From an uncultured Clostridia bacterium (GTDB lineage: Bacteria; Bacillota; Clostridia; TANB77; CAG-508), in contig CALXJZ010000008.1 of NCBI GenBank assembly GCA_944388745.1, positions 1 through 38,178 of the forward strand: a stretch of 38,178 bases of DNA. Reading direction: 5' to 3'. The number at the start of each line of letters is the position of its first letter. The stretch's first letter is position 1. The translations under genes were made by a program, and so were the position numbers. The notes under the pieces were generated by a model. That model worked only from the letters and a program-made list of their open reading frames with translations, had not been told where the DNA came from and did not search any database. This document shows positions 16,474 through 27,300 of the stretch, piece after piece.

Positions 16474-18675
16474 ATGAAGATTTGGTTTTTGACAGGTGAA
16501 TTTGCACCAGATTTTGGTGGAGGGATAGGAACATATGTAGAAAATTGTGCAAAAATGTTCGCAGAAGCTGGAGATGATGTAACAGTCATAGTAAGAAGCC
16601 TAAAAGAAAACAAAGAAGAAAAAACAAAAGAAGGATATAAAGTAGTAAGATTTAGACAAGGTGAAGGAGAATATTATACCTATTTAGGATATGATAATGC
16701 TTTAGCATACCAATATTATGAAGTTATAATGAAATTAATAGACAAATATGGAAAGCCAGATGTTATAGAAATGCAAGAATATAATGCATATGGCCAATAT
16801 ATAATACAAAATAAATTGATGTTAAATGAAAAATTAAAAGATATTCCATTAGTAGTTCATCTTCATACACCAAGTTTTGAAACACTAAAAATAAATCAAT
16901 TTAATACATATGAAGCACCATTTTATTGGATAGGAGAAATGGAAAAATTCTGTATAAAAGGTGCAGATGCTTTGTTATGCCCAAGTCAATTTTTAGCTGA
17001 TAAATTACAATATTTATTACCAGATAAAAAGATAAATGTAATCAATTTACCATTTGATATAGATAAAGGCGAACTTGAAAAATATCAAGAATCAAATCCT
17101 ATAAAATCTGATAAAAAGACTCTTTTATATTTTGGTAGAACAGAATATAGAAAAGGTGTAATACAAATGCTAAAAGGAGCAGAAAAACTTTGGGAAAAAG
17201 GATTAGACTTTAAAGTAAAAATTATTGGTGGAGATGTTAAGTTAGAATCAAAAGGAACATTTATAGGAGAAGAGTTAAAGAAAAAATATGCGAAATATAT
17301 AGAAAGTGGAAATTTAGAAATGTTAGCTCCAATACCACACTTGGACTTAATTCCACATATTTTATCAGCAACAGCAGTAACAATACCATCTTTATATGAA
17401 AATTTCCCAAATACATGTATCTATTCAATGTGGCTAGGAAAACCAGTTCTAGTATCTAAAAGTGGTGGACAAGCAGAAATGGTTCAAGAATCTGGTAAAA
17501 ATGGAATAATATTTGATTGGGATAAAGAAGGAGACTTTGAAGAAAAATTAGAACAATTATTAAATATGTCAGATGAAGAACTACAAACTATGGGAAATAA
17601 TGCAAAAACAAGAATCAATAAATTGTGCAATATGGAAACAAACTTAAAATTAAGAAGAGAATTTTTTGAAGAAGTTATAAGAAATAAAAATAAGCAAAAA
17701 GATAAATTCCCATTTGTAGAAGAAATGCCAAAAGATGAGTATACAAAAGTATATGAAGGAGAAAAGGATTTATTATCTGTTGTTATACCATATTATAATT
17801 TAGGAAAAACTTTGCCAGAAACAATAGATAGTATAAAAGAAACAGAATATAAAAAATATGAAATAATAATTGTTAATGATGGAAGCACAGACCAAGAAAG
17901 TATAGATGTATTAAAACAATATGAAAATGATGAAAAAATTAGAATAATAAATATTAAAAACAAAGGACTAGCTAATGCAAGAAATGTAGGAGCAGAAGCT
18001 GCAAAAGGAGAATTTGTAGCGTTTATTGATGCTGATGATAAAATAGATAAAACCTTTTATCCAAAAGCAATTAATATTTTACATCAATATGATAATGTTT
18101 CATATGTATATAGCTGGGTACAGTATTTTGAAGGAAGTACAGCAGTATGGCCAACATTTAATATTCATATACCATATCTATTATGTGCAAATATGTTAGC
18201 AGCATATTCAGTTATTAGAAAAAATGACTTTTTGAACTTTGGAAAAAATAGAATTAAGATGGAATATGGAATGGAAGATTATGATGGTTGGGTTAGCTTA
18301 GCTGAACATGGATGTTTAGGAGTTTCAATACCAGAAAAATTGAATTTATATAGAGTTAGAAAAGACTCTATGTCAAGACAATTTAATAAAAAGATGAGAA
18401 TATATTTATATCAAATATCAAGGGATGGACATGAAAAGATATTTGAAAAATATTCAAAAGAAATTTACATGTTATTATTAACAAATGGACAACCATTTTA
18501 TTGGAATAATCCTACAACACAAGTGTATTTACCAAGTGGAGAGACTGTTGTAGAGTATCAGGTTGATGATAGGATTTATAGATTAGAAAGAATTTTAAAT
18601 ACTATCCCAGGTAAAATAGCTAGAAAAGTTTATAGAGGTTTGAGAAAAGTAAAACATGCTATTAAACGTCAATAA
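16474..18675 (+). CDS. Bifunctional GT4-GT2 glycosyltransferase
   Basis: A 733-aa fusion. Residues 1-410 are a GT4 enzyme (MKIWFLTGEFAPDFGGGIGTYV, LYFGRTEYRKGV, LYENFPNTCIYSMWLGKPVLVS). Residues about 430-650 are a GT2 enzyme (LSVVIPYYNLGKTLPETI, VNDGSTDQES, FIDADDKIDKTFY, MEDYDGWVSL). The first Glu of the GT4 E-x7-E motif is present (YENF), but the second position is Ser rather than Glu, so its donor site is unusual. Such fusions often add two sugars in one pass. The tail is basic (RKVYRGLRKVKHAIKRQ), which may hold it at the membrane. GAAAGGA precedes the ATG. Confidence 0.92.
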   Translation: MKIWFLTGEFAPDFGGGIGTYVENCAKMFAEAGDDVTVIVRSLKENKEEKTKEGYKVVRFRQGEGEYYTYLGYDNALAYQYYEVIMKLIDKYGKPDVIEMQEYNAYGQYIIQNKLMLNEKLKDIPLVVHLHTPSFETLKINQFNTYEAPFYWIGEMEKFCIKGADALLCPSQFLADKLQYLLPDKKINVINLPFDIDKGELEKYQESNPIKSDKKTLLYFGRTEYRKGVIQMLKGAEKLWEKGLDFKVKIIGGDVKLESKGTFIGEELKKKYAKYIESGNLEMLAPIPHLDLIPHILSATAVTIPSLYENFPNTCIYSMWLGKPVLVSKSGGQAEMVQESGKNGIIFDWDKEGDFEEKLEQLLNMSDEELQTMGNNAKTRINKLCNMETNLKLRREFFEEVIRNKNKQKDKFPFVEEMPKDEYTKVYEGEKDLLSVVIPYYNLGKTLPETIDSIKETEYKKYEIIIVNDGSTDQESIDVLKQYENDEKIRIINIKNKGLANARNVGAEAAKGEFVAFIDADDKIDKTFYPKAINILHQYDNVSYVYSWVQYFEGSTAVWPTFNIHIPYLLCANMLAAYSVIRKNDFLNFGKNRIKMEYGMEDYDGWVSLAEHGCLGVSIPEKLNLYRVRKDSMSRQFNKKMRIYLYQISRDGHEKIFEKYSKEIYMLLLTNGQPFYWNNPTTQVYLPSGETVVEYQVDDRIYRLERILNTIPGKIARKVYRGLRKVKHAIKRQ

Positions 18676-18707
18676 GCTTTAGTATCTTGTGAAAGGGTTG
18701 AAAAAAA

Positions 18708-20091
18708 GTGGAAAAGAGTTTAGAAAAAGTAAAAAAAGAAAATAATGTATCAGCTAAAGAAAAAGTTATAAACTTTTTAAAACAACCAATTATATATATT
18801 TTAATTTTTTGTATATTTGTGCAGTTGCAAATATATAAGACAGTTCCAGATTATGTGATATCTGGGGATAGTACAACTTATACTGAAGATTTTAATGGAA
18901 GTGTAAGAAGTGGACAAGTTGACCAAATGAGAACACCAGTATATCCATATATAGCAAAAATAATTCAAAAAATAGGTGGACAAGAAAATTTATATAATAA
19001 TATTGTGATTTTTCAAAAAATATTATTTATATTTACTATAATTTTATTTTATTATTCTATGCAGGAGATAACAAAAAATAAGATAATTTCATCAATATTA
19101 AGTATCATATTTGGAATATGCCCATTTATCGTACTTTGGAATGTGATGATTTTGACAGAGGCGGTATCATTATTTGAAATTGTGTTATTAAGTTTTATAA
19201 CAATAAAATATTTAAAAAGTCCTAATAATTACTTAGCTGGCTCAATGCGGAATATTGATATTAATAATGATTATGACTAGACCGCAATTTATATATTTAT
19301 TGCCAATATATTTATTATTCTGGATTTTAAAATTTTTCTTGGATAAAAAAGAGAAAAAACAAGTTTTTACTGGAATAATATCTTGCACGATTTGTATAGT
19401 TATGCTATTAATATATTGTGGAATGATGAAATATCAACATGGAGAATTTTCACTTTCAGCTGTTTCATATATAAATGATACAGTTACAGCAGTATATAGT
19501 GAATTATATAAAAGAGCAGATAATCAAGATATGATTGCAATAGTTGATGAAGCAGTAAAAGAAAGTAATGATGGAACAACTGCTTTTCAAGCATTAGATG
19601 ATTTGAGAGCAGAATATGAAATAGATGAAATTAAAGAATTTGCAAATCAATCATTGAAAAAAGATTCGGAATATGTAGATTACTTAATGAATAAAACAAT
19701 AGGCTTAAGTAATGAAAGTATAGGGGCTTCAGGTTATATAACAAACAAAGAGGGATATCAAGATATAAATTATTCAATTTTAGGAAATCTTGTATTACCA
19801 ATTAATTTTGCTTTTGTATATATAATGATTATTGTTGCAATAGTTTATCTTCTTTGGAAATTAATAAAATTCAAAAAGATAGATTGGCTAGTTGCATTTT
19901 GTACTGCACTAATTTTTGCAAACTTATTTACTTTGATTGTTGGAGCGCCTTTTGAGCCACAGAGATTATTTTTACCATCAATAGTACCAGTTTTATTGTT
20001 GATTGGTTTGATATTAAGTAATGTAAAAAGTAATGAGCTTGAAAATGAAGAAAGGGTGATAGTAAAAAATGGAGAAAAACAAAGAAAATAA
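18708..20091 (+). CDS. GT-C membrane glycosyltransferase (GT39/ArnT-like) with +1 frameshift at an in-frame CGG
   Basis: A polytopic membrane protein of 460 aa once one base is skipped. The first part (GTG start 18708, GAAAGGG upstream) has a cytoplasmic Lys-rich head, a membrane span, then GDSTTYTEDF and MRTPVYPYIAKII, the acidic-loop plus R-x-P-x-Y-P pattern of GT-C polyprenyl-sugar transferases. At codon 181 the frame reads NYLAGSM, then CGG (19248-19250), and stops at TAG after ten more codons. Reading +1 gives GGA ATA TTG and continues GILILIMIMTRPQFIYLLPIYLL, a normal membrane span with the TRP motif typical of the family, open to 20091. The next gene, a GtrA, overlaps its end by 23 bases. 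Confidence 0.82.
19248..19250 (+). other. Frameshift site 2: AUG-CGG-A
   Basis: In-frame CGG at the junction of the two parts of the GT-C gene; +1 reading gives GGA (Gly) and joins the frames inside a predicted membrane span. Confidence 0.75.
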
Positions 20092-20527
20092 TTTCTTATA
20101 TAAACTATTTGTCGAAAAAACAAATGATGTAAAAATACAGTTTTTTAGATATTTATTTGTTGGTGGCTTTGCAGCAGTAGTAAATATAGGTTCATTATAT
20201 ATCTTCAAAGAATTTATGAATTTGTATTATTTACTTGCAAATGTACTAGGTTTTGTGTTAGGATTAATTACGAATTATTTATTAAGCAAATGGTTAGTAT
20301 TTGCAAAAGAAAATAAAATGAATGGAGCAGTTGAATTTACTATATACGCTATAATAGGTGTTGTAGGATTAGGTTTAGATACATTATTTATGTGGGCTTT
20401 TACAGAAAAGGCACATGTATACTATATGTTAAGCAAAATTATTTCAACAGCTTTAGTATTTATATGGAACTTCTTTGCAAGAAAAGCTTTATATATTCTT
20501 GCTGATAAAATAAAAAAAGATAAATAA
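20069..20527 (+). CDS. GtrA-family membrane protein
   Basis: A 152-aa protein with four predicted membrane spans. It matches GtrA: the N-terminal [24 protein letters not shown], the second-span motif [18 protein letters not shown], and the end [20 protein letters not shown]. GtrA proteins are thought to flip or help present polyprenyl-phosphate sugars. It overlaps the preceding GT-C gene by 23 bases and has AAAGGGTGAT as RBS, so translation is coupled. A second GtrA lies at 32067. Confidence 0.9.
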   Translation: MEKNKENNFLYKLFVEKTNDVKIQFFRYLFVGGFAAVVNIGSLYIFKEFMNLYYLLANVLGFVLGLITNYLLSKWLVFAKENKMNGAVEFTIYAIIGVVGLGLDTLFMWAFTEKAHVYYMLSKIISTALVFIWNFFARKALYILADKIKKDK

Positions 20528-20549
20528 AATTATGGAAAGGAAAGAAAAA

Positions 20550-22124
20550 ATGGAAAAGAAAGATGTAGTTATAATAGGAGCTGGTCCTGCAGGACTTACA
20601 ATGGCACATGAACTATTAAAAGAAAAAGGAAATGAAAAATATAATGTTAAAATCTTGGAAGAATCACAAGATATAGGAGGAATATCTAAAACAGTAAAAT
20701 ACAATGGAAATCGTATGGACATAGGTGGACATAGATTTTTCTCTAAAGATGATAGAGTAATGAAATTTTGGAGTGAGTTAATGCCTATACAAGGTAAAAA
20801 TTCATTTGATGATGAAAAATTAGGTAGAGAAAAACCATTAGTAGAAGGTGGACCAGACCCAGAAAAAGAAGATAATGTAATGCTTGTTAGACATAGAGTT
20901 TCAAGAATTTATTACTTAAAGAAATTCTTTGATTATCCAATTAGTATGAAGCCAGAAACATTTAAAAATATGGGATTTGGAAGAACAGTAAAAGCAGGAT
21001 TTAGTTATTTAAAATCTATATTTGTAAAAAAACCTGAAACATCATTAGAAAACTTCTATATAAATCGTTTTGGAAAAGTTTTATATAGTATGTTCTTTGA
21101 AAAATATACTGAAAAATTATGGGGAAGACATCCAAGTGAAATATCTGCTGATTGGGGAGCACAACGTGTAAAAGGAATTTCTATTACAGCAGTTATAAAA
21201 GATATGTTCCATAAGGCTTTTGGAAACAAAAATAAAGAAAATACAGAAACATCTTTAATAGAAGAATTCTGGTATCCTAAATACGGACCTGGACATTTAT
21301 GGGAAACATTAGCAAATAAAGTTTCTGAACAAGGTGCTGAAATAAAAAAAGGATATAGTGTAAAGAAATTAAACTTTAAAGATGGAAAAATAGTATCAGT
21401 AGAATGTGAAGTAGATGGAAAAATTGAAACAATTGAAGGAGATATATTTGTTTCAACAATGCCTATGAATGACTTAGTTGCAGGATTCTCAGGAATTGAT
21501 GTACCTGATAACATTAAAGATATTGCTAAAAACTTACCTTTCCGTGATTTTATAACTGTTGGATTATTAGTAGACAAGCTAAATCTAGAAAATAAAACAG
21601 ATATAAAAACTTTAGGAAATATTGTTCCAGATTGTTGGATTTATGTACAAGAACCACAAGTAAAAATGTGTCGTATACAAATATTTAATAACTGGTCACC
21701 ATATTTAGTAAAAGATGCAGAGCACAAAGTATGGATAGGACTAGAATATACTTGTGAAGAAGGAGATAAATATTGGAATATGTCTGATAAGGAATTTATT
21801 GATTTTGCAATTGATGAATTAGTATCAATGAATATAATTAGTAAAGACCAAGTTGAAGATTCTCATCGTGAGAAAATTAAAAAAGCATATCCAGCATATT
21901 TTGATTCATATAAAGATATTGATAAGTTAATTGATTATATAAATCAAATTGATAATTTATATTGTATAGGAAGAAACGGACAACATCGTTATAACAATAT
22001 GGACCATTCAATGGTTACAGCAATTGAAGCTGCAAAAAATATTAGAGAAGGTATAAAAGATAGAACTAATATATGGAATGTAAATACTGATAAAGAATAT
22101 CATGAAGAAAAATCAGCTAGTTAA
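20550..22124 (+). CDS. FAD-dependent oxidoreductase, UDP-galactopyranose mutase/protoporphyrinogen-oxidase-like
   Basis: A flavoprotein of 524 aa. The FAD-binding fold begins with [18 protein letters not shown], followed by the second dinucleotide motif [21 protein letters not shown]. Mid-protein are [10 protein letters not shown] and [17 protein letters not shown]; near the end comes [18 protein letters not shown], typical of the group that includes UDP-galactopyranose mutase and NAD(P)/FAD amine-oxidase-like enzymes of glycan loci. The substrate is unknown; a sugar or polyprenyl-linked substrate is inferred from its place after GtrA. ATG 20550 is chosen because GGAAAGGAAAG lies just upstream; ATG 20532 has none. 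A terminator follows. Confidence 0.83.
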   Translation: MEKKDVVIIGAGPAGLTMAHELLKEKGNEKYNVKILEESQDIGGISKTVKYNGNRMDIGGHRFFSKDDRVMKFWSELMPIQGKNSFDDEKLGREKPLVEGGPDPEKEDNVMLVRHRVSRIYYLKKFFDYPISMKPETFKNMGFGRTVKAGFSYLKSIFVKKPETSLENFYINRFGKVLYSMFFEKYTEKLWGRHPSEISADWGAQRVKGISITAVIKDMFHKAFGNKNKENTETSLIEEFWYPKYGPGHLWETLANKVSEQGAEIKKGYSVKKLNFKDGKIVSVECEVDGKIETIEGDIFVSTMPMNDLVAGFSGIDVPDNIKDIAKNLPFRDFITVGLLVDKLNLENKTDIKTLGNIVPDCWIYVQEPQVKMCRIQIFNNWSPYLVKDAEHKVWIGLEYTCEEGDKYWNMSDKEFIDFAIDELVSMNIISKDQVEDSHREKIKKAYPAYFDSYKDIDKLIDYINQIDNLYCIGRNGQHRYNNMDHSMVTAIEAAKNIREGIKDRTNIWNVNTDKEYHEEKSAS

Positions 22125-22138
22125 TTAGTTATTATACC

Positions 22139-22184
22139 AATAGTGGGATGATTAGAATAAAAACTTATCATTTCACTATTTTTT
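22139..22184 (+). terminator. Rho-independent terminator after the FAD oxidoreductase gene
   Basis: A stem of about 14-17 bp with two G-U pairs (22139-22155 with 22164-22180) runs directly into a T-run (22179-22184). It marks the end of the transcript from the exporter region. Confidence 0.75.
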
Positions 22185-22237
22185 AAATTTATTAGAAACT
22201 AGAATGAATATAAATTAATAAAAAAGAGGTAATAAAA

Positions 22238-24202
22238 TTGAAGAATGTTGAAATTAGAAATAAAGTTTTATTATTAATTGTTTTTATAGTAATACTAGTT
22301 GTTTTTGACATGATTTTTTATAGCAAATTTGTATACAATGAAAGAAGCTATTATACTGAAAGCTATTTAGAAGGTAGCGAAAAATATGAATTAGATGGAA
22401 ATGTAGTAATTGAACAAACATTTATAGCAAATAAAAATAATTTAGAGGCAGTTGCAATCGGATTTGATAAGGCTTTTAGAACATATAGTAATGATGAAAT
22501 TAAAATTCAAATAATACAAGTAGATAATAATCAAGTAATTGCTGAATATGATAGTATTTATGAAGCTCCAGTACAAGATTATAAAAAATACAAATTTGAA
22601 TTTGAAAAGCAACCTGATTCAGAAGGAAAAGAATATAAAATTAAAATAATCTATGAAAATGGAAGTAAAGGAAATCCAGTTTTATATCAATTCCAAGGAA
22701 ATTTTGAGCAAGGTATATTAACTTTAAATGGGGAAGAGCAATCAGGAAATCTAAATTTTGAATTATATTATTTTAGCAGATATGCAACTACAATTTTTAC
22801 TATTGCAATGCTTGGATTTAATATAGTAACAATTTTAATATTAGGACTATTTATATTCAAGAAAATTAGTATAAATAAAACTTTTTTAATTGTAACAATC
22901 ATGTTAGGATTATTTTATGTTTTTGCTATACCAATTTATAGAGGACATGATGAACATGCTCATTTTTATAGAGCCTATGAAATCTCTCAAGGAATTTTCA
23001 ATACCAAAACAGAAAATGAAGAATCTGTCTCAGAGATACCAAAAGCGTTTGAAGAAACTACACCAGAAGGTGAAACATGTAATATGACTTATTATAGAGA
23101 CGTAATAGACTTTTTAGATGTTGATATCAATGAAGATGAAACTATGAAGGTCAATGCTTCATATATGGCAGTATATTCACCAATTCCATATATCCCACAG
23201 GTTTTAACAATAGGAATATTGAATATATTTACAGATAATGTTGCAGTTATCTTTTATGGGGCAAGAATAGTAAATTTATTAGTATCAGTATTTTTGCTAT
23301 ATTTTGCAATGAAATTAATACCATTTGGAAAAAAATTAATATTTTTAATAACGATACTTCCAACTACAATGGTACAAATATCTTCATTATCTCCTGATGC
23401 ACTAACTTTAACATCAAGTATTTTATTTGTAGCATATGTGTTGAAACTATGGCATGAGAAGAGAAAAATAACAAAAAAAGAAGTATCAAAATTAACTATT
23501 TTAGGAATAGTAGTTGCGTTGTGTAAAATAGTGTATATACCATTTGTATTTTTGGTACTTATTCTTCCGAAGAAAAATTATAAGAATAGAAAAAGTTATA
23601 TATTAAGTATTATTACAATGATAGTAATTCCAATTCTAATAAACTTGATTTGGTTAGCAATTGCAAATACACATTTATCTTTAATTGATAATAATAAATC
23701 TAGTGTGCAAACAGCGAATATTTTGACAAATATTCCGGAATATATAAGAACAGCGGCTTATACATTACAATATTCTATGGATAAAACATTAACTGCTCTA
23801 TTTGGCGGAGGATATATTACGCATAATACAAATGCTGTTGGTAATGGTTTTATTACAGTAATACCAATGATTTTGTTATTTGTTTTTGAGATTTTATTTG
23901 ATGAGAAATTAAAGATAAATTTGGAGATGAAAGCAAAAGTTATAATTTCAATTATATCTTTAGCTATAATTGGCTTGATTTTTACAAGTTTATATGTTCA
24001 ATGGTCACCGTTAAAATGGTTTTTTGTTGATGGAATTCAAGGAAGGTATTTCTTGCAATTGTTATTGCCTTTGACGATTTTACTTGCTCAAAATAATCTT
24101 GTAAAACAAAAAGGAAATATTAATTTGAAATCAATTATTACTTATACAGGGATTATTTTGAATATGGTAATTTTGATGGAGATTGTATTGAAATACATAT
24201 AA
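22238..24202 (+). CDS. DUF2142 polytopic membrane protein
   Basis: A 654-aa membrane protein starting at TTG (AGAGGT RBS). The N-terminal span is followed by an extracytoplasmic region of about 150 aa, then about ten spans. It shows the DUF2142 hallmarks: YRGHDEHAHFYRAYEIS near residue 235, LPTTMVQISSLSPDALTLTSS, and a terminal hydrophobic block ending QGRYFLQLLLPL. The family is regarded as GT-C-like and is found in surface glycan loci; the exact reaction is not established. The preceding terminator makes it the start of a separate unit, but no clear promoter boxes are seen upstream. Confidence 0.85.
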   Translation: MKNVEIRNKVLLLIVFIVILVVFDMIFYSKFVYNERSYYTESYLEGSEKYELDGNVVIEQTFIANKNNLEAVAIGFDKAFRTYSNDEIKIQIIQVDNNQVIAEYDSIYEAPVQDYKKYKFEFEKQPDSEGKEYKIKIIYENGSKGNPVLYQFQGNFEQGILTLNGEEQSGNLNFELYYFSRYATTIFTIAMLGFNIVTILILGLFIFKKISINKTFLIVTIMLGLFYVFAIPIYRGHDEHAHFYRAYEISQGIFNTKTENEESVSEIPKAFEETTPEGETCNMTYYRDVIDFLDVDINEDETMKVNASYMAVYSPIPYIPQVLTIGILNIFTDNVAVIFYGARIVNLLVSVFLLYFAMKLIPFGKKLIFLITILPTTMVQISSLSPDALTLTSSILFVAYVLKLWHEKRKITKKEVSKLTILGIVVALCKIVYIPFVFLVLILPKKNYKNRKSYILSIITMIVIPILINLIWLAIANTHLSLIDNNKSSVQTANILTNIPEYIRTAAYTLQYSMDKTLTALFGGGYITHNTNAVGNGFITVIPMILLFVFEILFDEKLKINLEMKAKVIISIISLAIIGLIFTSLYVQWSPLKWFFVDGIQGRYFLQLLLPLTILLAQNNLVKQKGNINLKSIITYTGIILNMVILMEIVLKYI

Positions 24203-24334
24203 CTATTAATTGAAACAAAGAATACAAAAAATCCAAAAAAACTTACAAAACCTGTTCTCTTTTTTTACAAAATATGATAAAATAAAAGTGATTTAGTAGA
24301 TGAAATGGGGATAAAATATAAGGAGGAATACATA

Positions 24335-27300
24335 ATGAAAAAAATAAGTGTTATAGCTATATTATTAGTAACTTTAATAACTTTATTAGGAAGTGGATAT
24401 GTACAAGCAGCAAATGAAATTTTATTAAATAATATACAAGAAAATTTAAAATCAGAAGAAAACAACATTCAAGAAAACAATATTCAAGAAAACAACATTC
24501 AAGAAAACAATCAATCAAATACTACAAATTCAACTGAGAACAATAAAGACGATATTATAGATAGTAATGAAAATCAAAATATTCAATCAAATAATAATTC
24601 AACAGAAAATCAAAATACACAAATAGAAGATAATACAATAAAGCAAGAAGAAACAAATATTCTACAAACAAAAAGTGCAAAAGTGTTAGAAGAAGGAACA
24701 TATGTAATTAAATCAGCAATAAATAACAACTATGTTTTAGATGTAGCAAATGCATCAAAAACAAGTGGAGCTAATGTTCAATTATATCAAAATGAATTAT
24801 TAGAAAGTCAAAGATTTGAAGTAGAATATTTAGCTGATGGCTATTACATAATAACAGCAGTACATTCTGGAATGGTATTAGATGTAGCAAATGCTGGTCA
24901 AACAGCAGGAACTAATGTATGGCAATGTTATAGAAATGAAATGGATGCACAAAAATGGATAATACAAGATGCAGGAGATGGATATTTTTATATAATTTCA
25001 AAATGTAATGGATTATATCTTGATGCAGCAAATGGAGTAGCAGCAAATGGAACAAATATAGCAGTATGTTATGGAAATAATTCAAATGCACAAAAATTCA
25101 AATTTGAAAAATATGAAGAAGTCATCCCAGAAAGAACATTAGATGATGGTACATATGTAATCAAATCAGCAATAAATAATGATTATGTAATAGATGTTGC
25201 TGGAGCATCAAAAACAAGTGGAGCAAATGTACAGTTATATCAAAACCAATCATTAGAAAGCCAAAGATTTGAAATAGAATATTTAGAAGATGGCTATTAC
25301 ATAATAACAGCAGTACATTCTGGAATGGTACTAGATGTAGCAAATGCAGGAACAACACCTGGAACTAATGTATGGCAATGTTATAGAAATGAAATGGATG
25401 CACAAAAGTGGTTAATCCAAGATGCAGGAGATGGATATTATTATGTAATATCAAAATGTAACGGATTATATTTAGATTCTGCAAATGGAGTAGCAGCAAA
25501 TGGAACAAATATAGCAGTATGTTATGGGAATAATTCAAATGCACAAAAATTCAAATTTGAAAAAGTATCAGATGAACAACAATTAGCAAATGGAAAATAT
25601 GTAATCAAATCAGCAATAAATAATGACTATGTAATAGATGTTGAAAATGGTTCAAAAATGAGTGGAGCAAATGTACAAATATATCAAAATCAGTTATTAG
25701 AAAGTCAAGAATTTAACGTAGAATATTTAGAAAATGGTTATTATATAATAACAGCTTCACATTCTGGAATGGTATTAGATGTAGCAAATGCAGGAACAAC
25801 ACCAGGAACTAATGTATGGCAATGTTATAGAAATGAATTAGATGCACAACAATGGATGATAAGAGATGCAGGAGATGGATATTATTATATAATTTCAAAA
25901 TGTAATGGATTATATCTAGATGTTGCAAATGGAGTAGCAGCAAATGGAACAAATATAGCAGTATGTTATGGTAATGGTTCAAATGCACAAAAATTCAAAT
26001 TTGAGTTAGCAGAAATAGTAGATGACAAAAAAACAATAGCAGATGGTACATACAGTATTGAAACTGGAGTTTCAAGTGAATATGTTTTAGATGTAGAAAA
26101 TGGCTCAAGAATGAGTGGAGCAAATGTACAAATATATAAAAAGCAAGCAACAAAAAGACAAAACTTTAGAGTAAAATATTTAGGTGATGGATATTATACT
26201 ATAATGGCAACACATTCTAATATGGTTTTAGATGTGGCAAATGCAGGAACAACACCTGGAACTAATGTATGGCAATGTTACAGCAATGGAGCAAATGCAC
26301 AAAAATGGTTAATCCAAGATGCAGGAAATGGATATTATTATATAATCTCAAAATGTAATGGACTATACTTAGATGTAGCAAATGGAGTTGCAGCAAATGG
26401 AACAAATATAGCAGTATGTTATGGCAATAATTCAAATGCACAGAAGTTTAAATTTGTAGAACCACTAAATGTATTAGATACTATTGATGAATCTAAATAT
26501 CCAGGATACAAAGAAAGAATAGCAGAATTAATGCAAAATCATCCAGATTGGAACTTTGAATTGTTATATACAGGATTGACATTTGATGAAGTTATAGTAG
26601 GAGAACGTGCAGTACATGCTAGAAATTTAGTACCACAAGATTATAATGGAGAATGGATTTGCTCAGTATGTGGTACAAAATTATATGATAGTGGTTGGTA
26701 TTGTGCTTCAGATAAAGCAGTAGCATATTATATGGACCCAAGAAATTTCCTAAATGAATCAGGAGTATTTCAATTCCAAGATGTAAATGATTACACAAAT
26801 GGAGTTTGTACTTTGCAAGGTATACAATCACAAGTAAATGGAACATTTTTAGAAAATTATGCAAGTGATATCGATTCAGCATGTAGAAGTCAAAATGTAA
26901 ATTCATATTATATAGTTACAAGAATCATCCAAGAACAAGGAAGACAAGGAACTCAAATAGGAAGAGGAATGGATGGTGGAGACGGAAAAACTTATTACAA
27001 TCCATTTAATATAGGTGCTAGTGGAAATGGTAGTGACCAAATATATGCAAATGCTTTAGCAACAGCTAAATCATATGGCTGGGATACAATGGAAAAAGCA
27101 ATAGCTGGTGGAATAACATTTTGTAAAGATAATTGGTTAGAAAACTGTCAAAATACTTTATATCAAAATAAATTTGATATAGATTCAAGAAATGGAACTA
27201 ATTTATATGAACATCAATATATGCAAAACTTAATGGCTGCATATAGTGAAGCATCAATAATGAGAAGCATGTATGCAAGTACAAATAAGATAAATTCAGG

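Noticed and set aside
24202..24334. Promoter for the glucosaminidase gene (TATGAT at 24273-24278)
   Set aside because: No acceptable -35 box at 16-18 bases; not strong enough to list.
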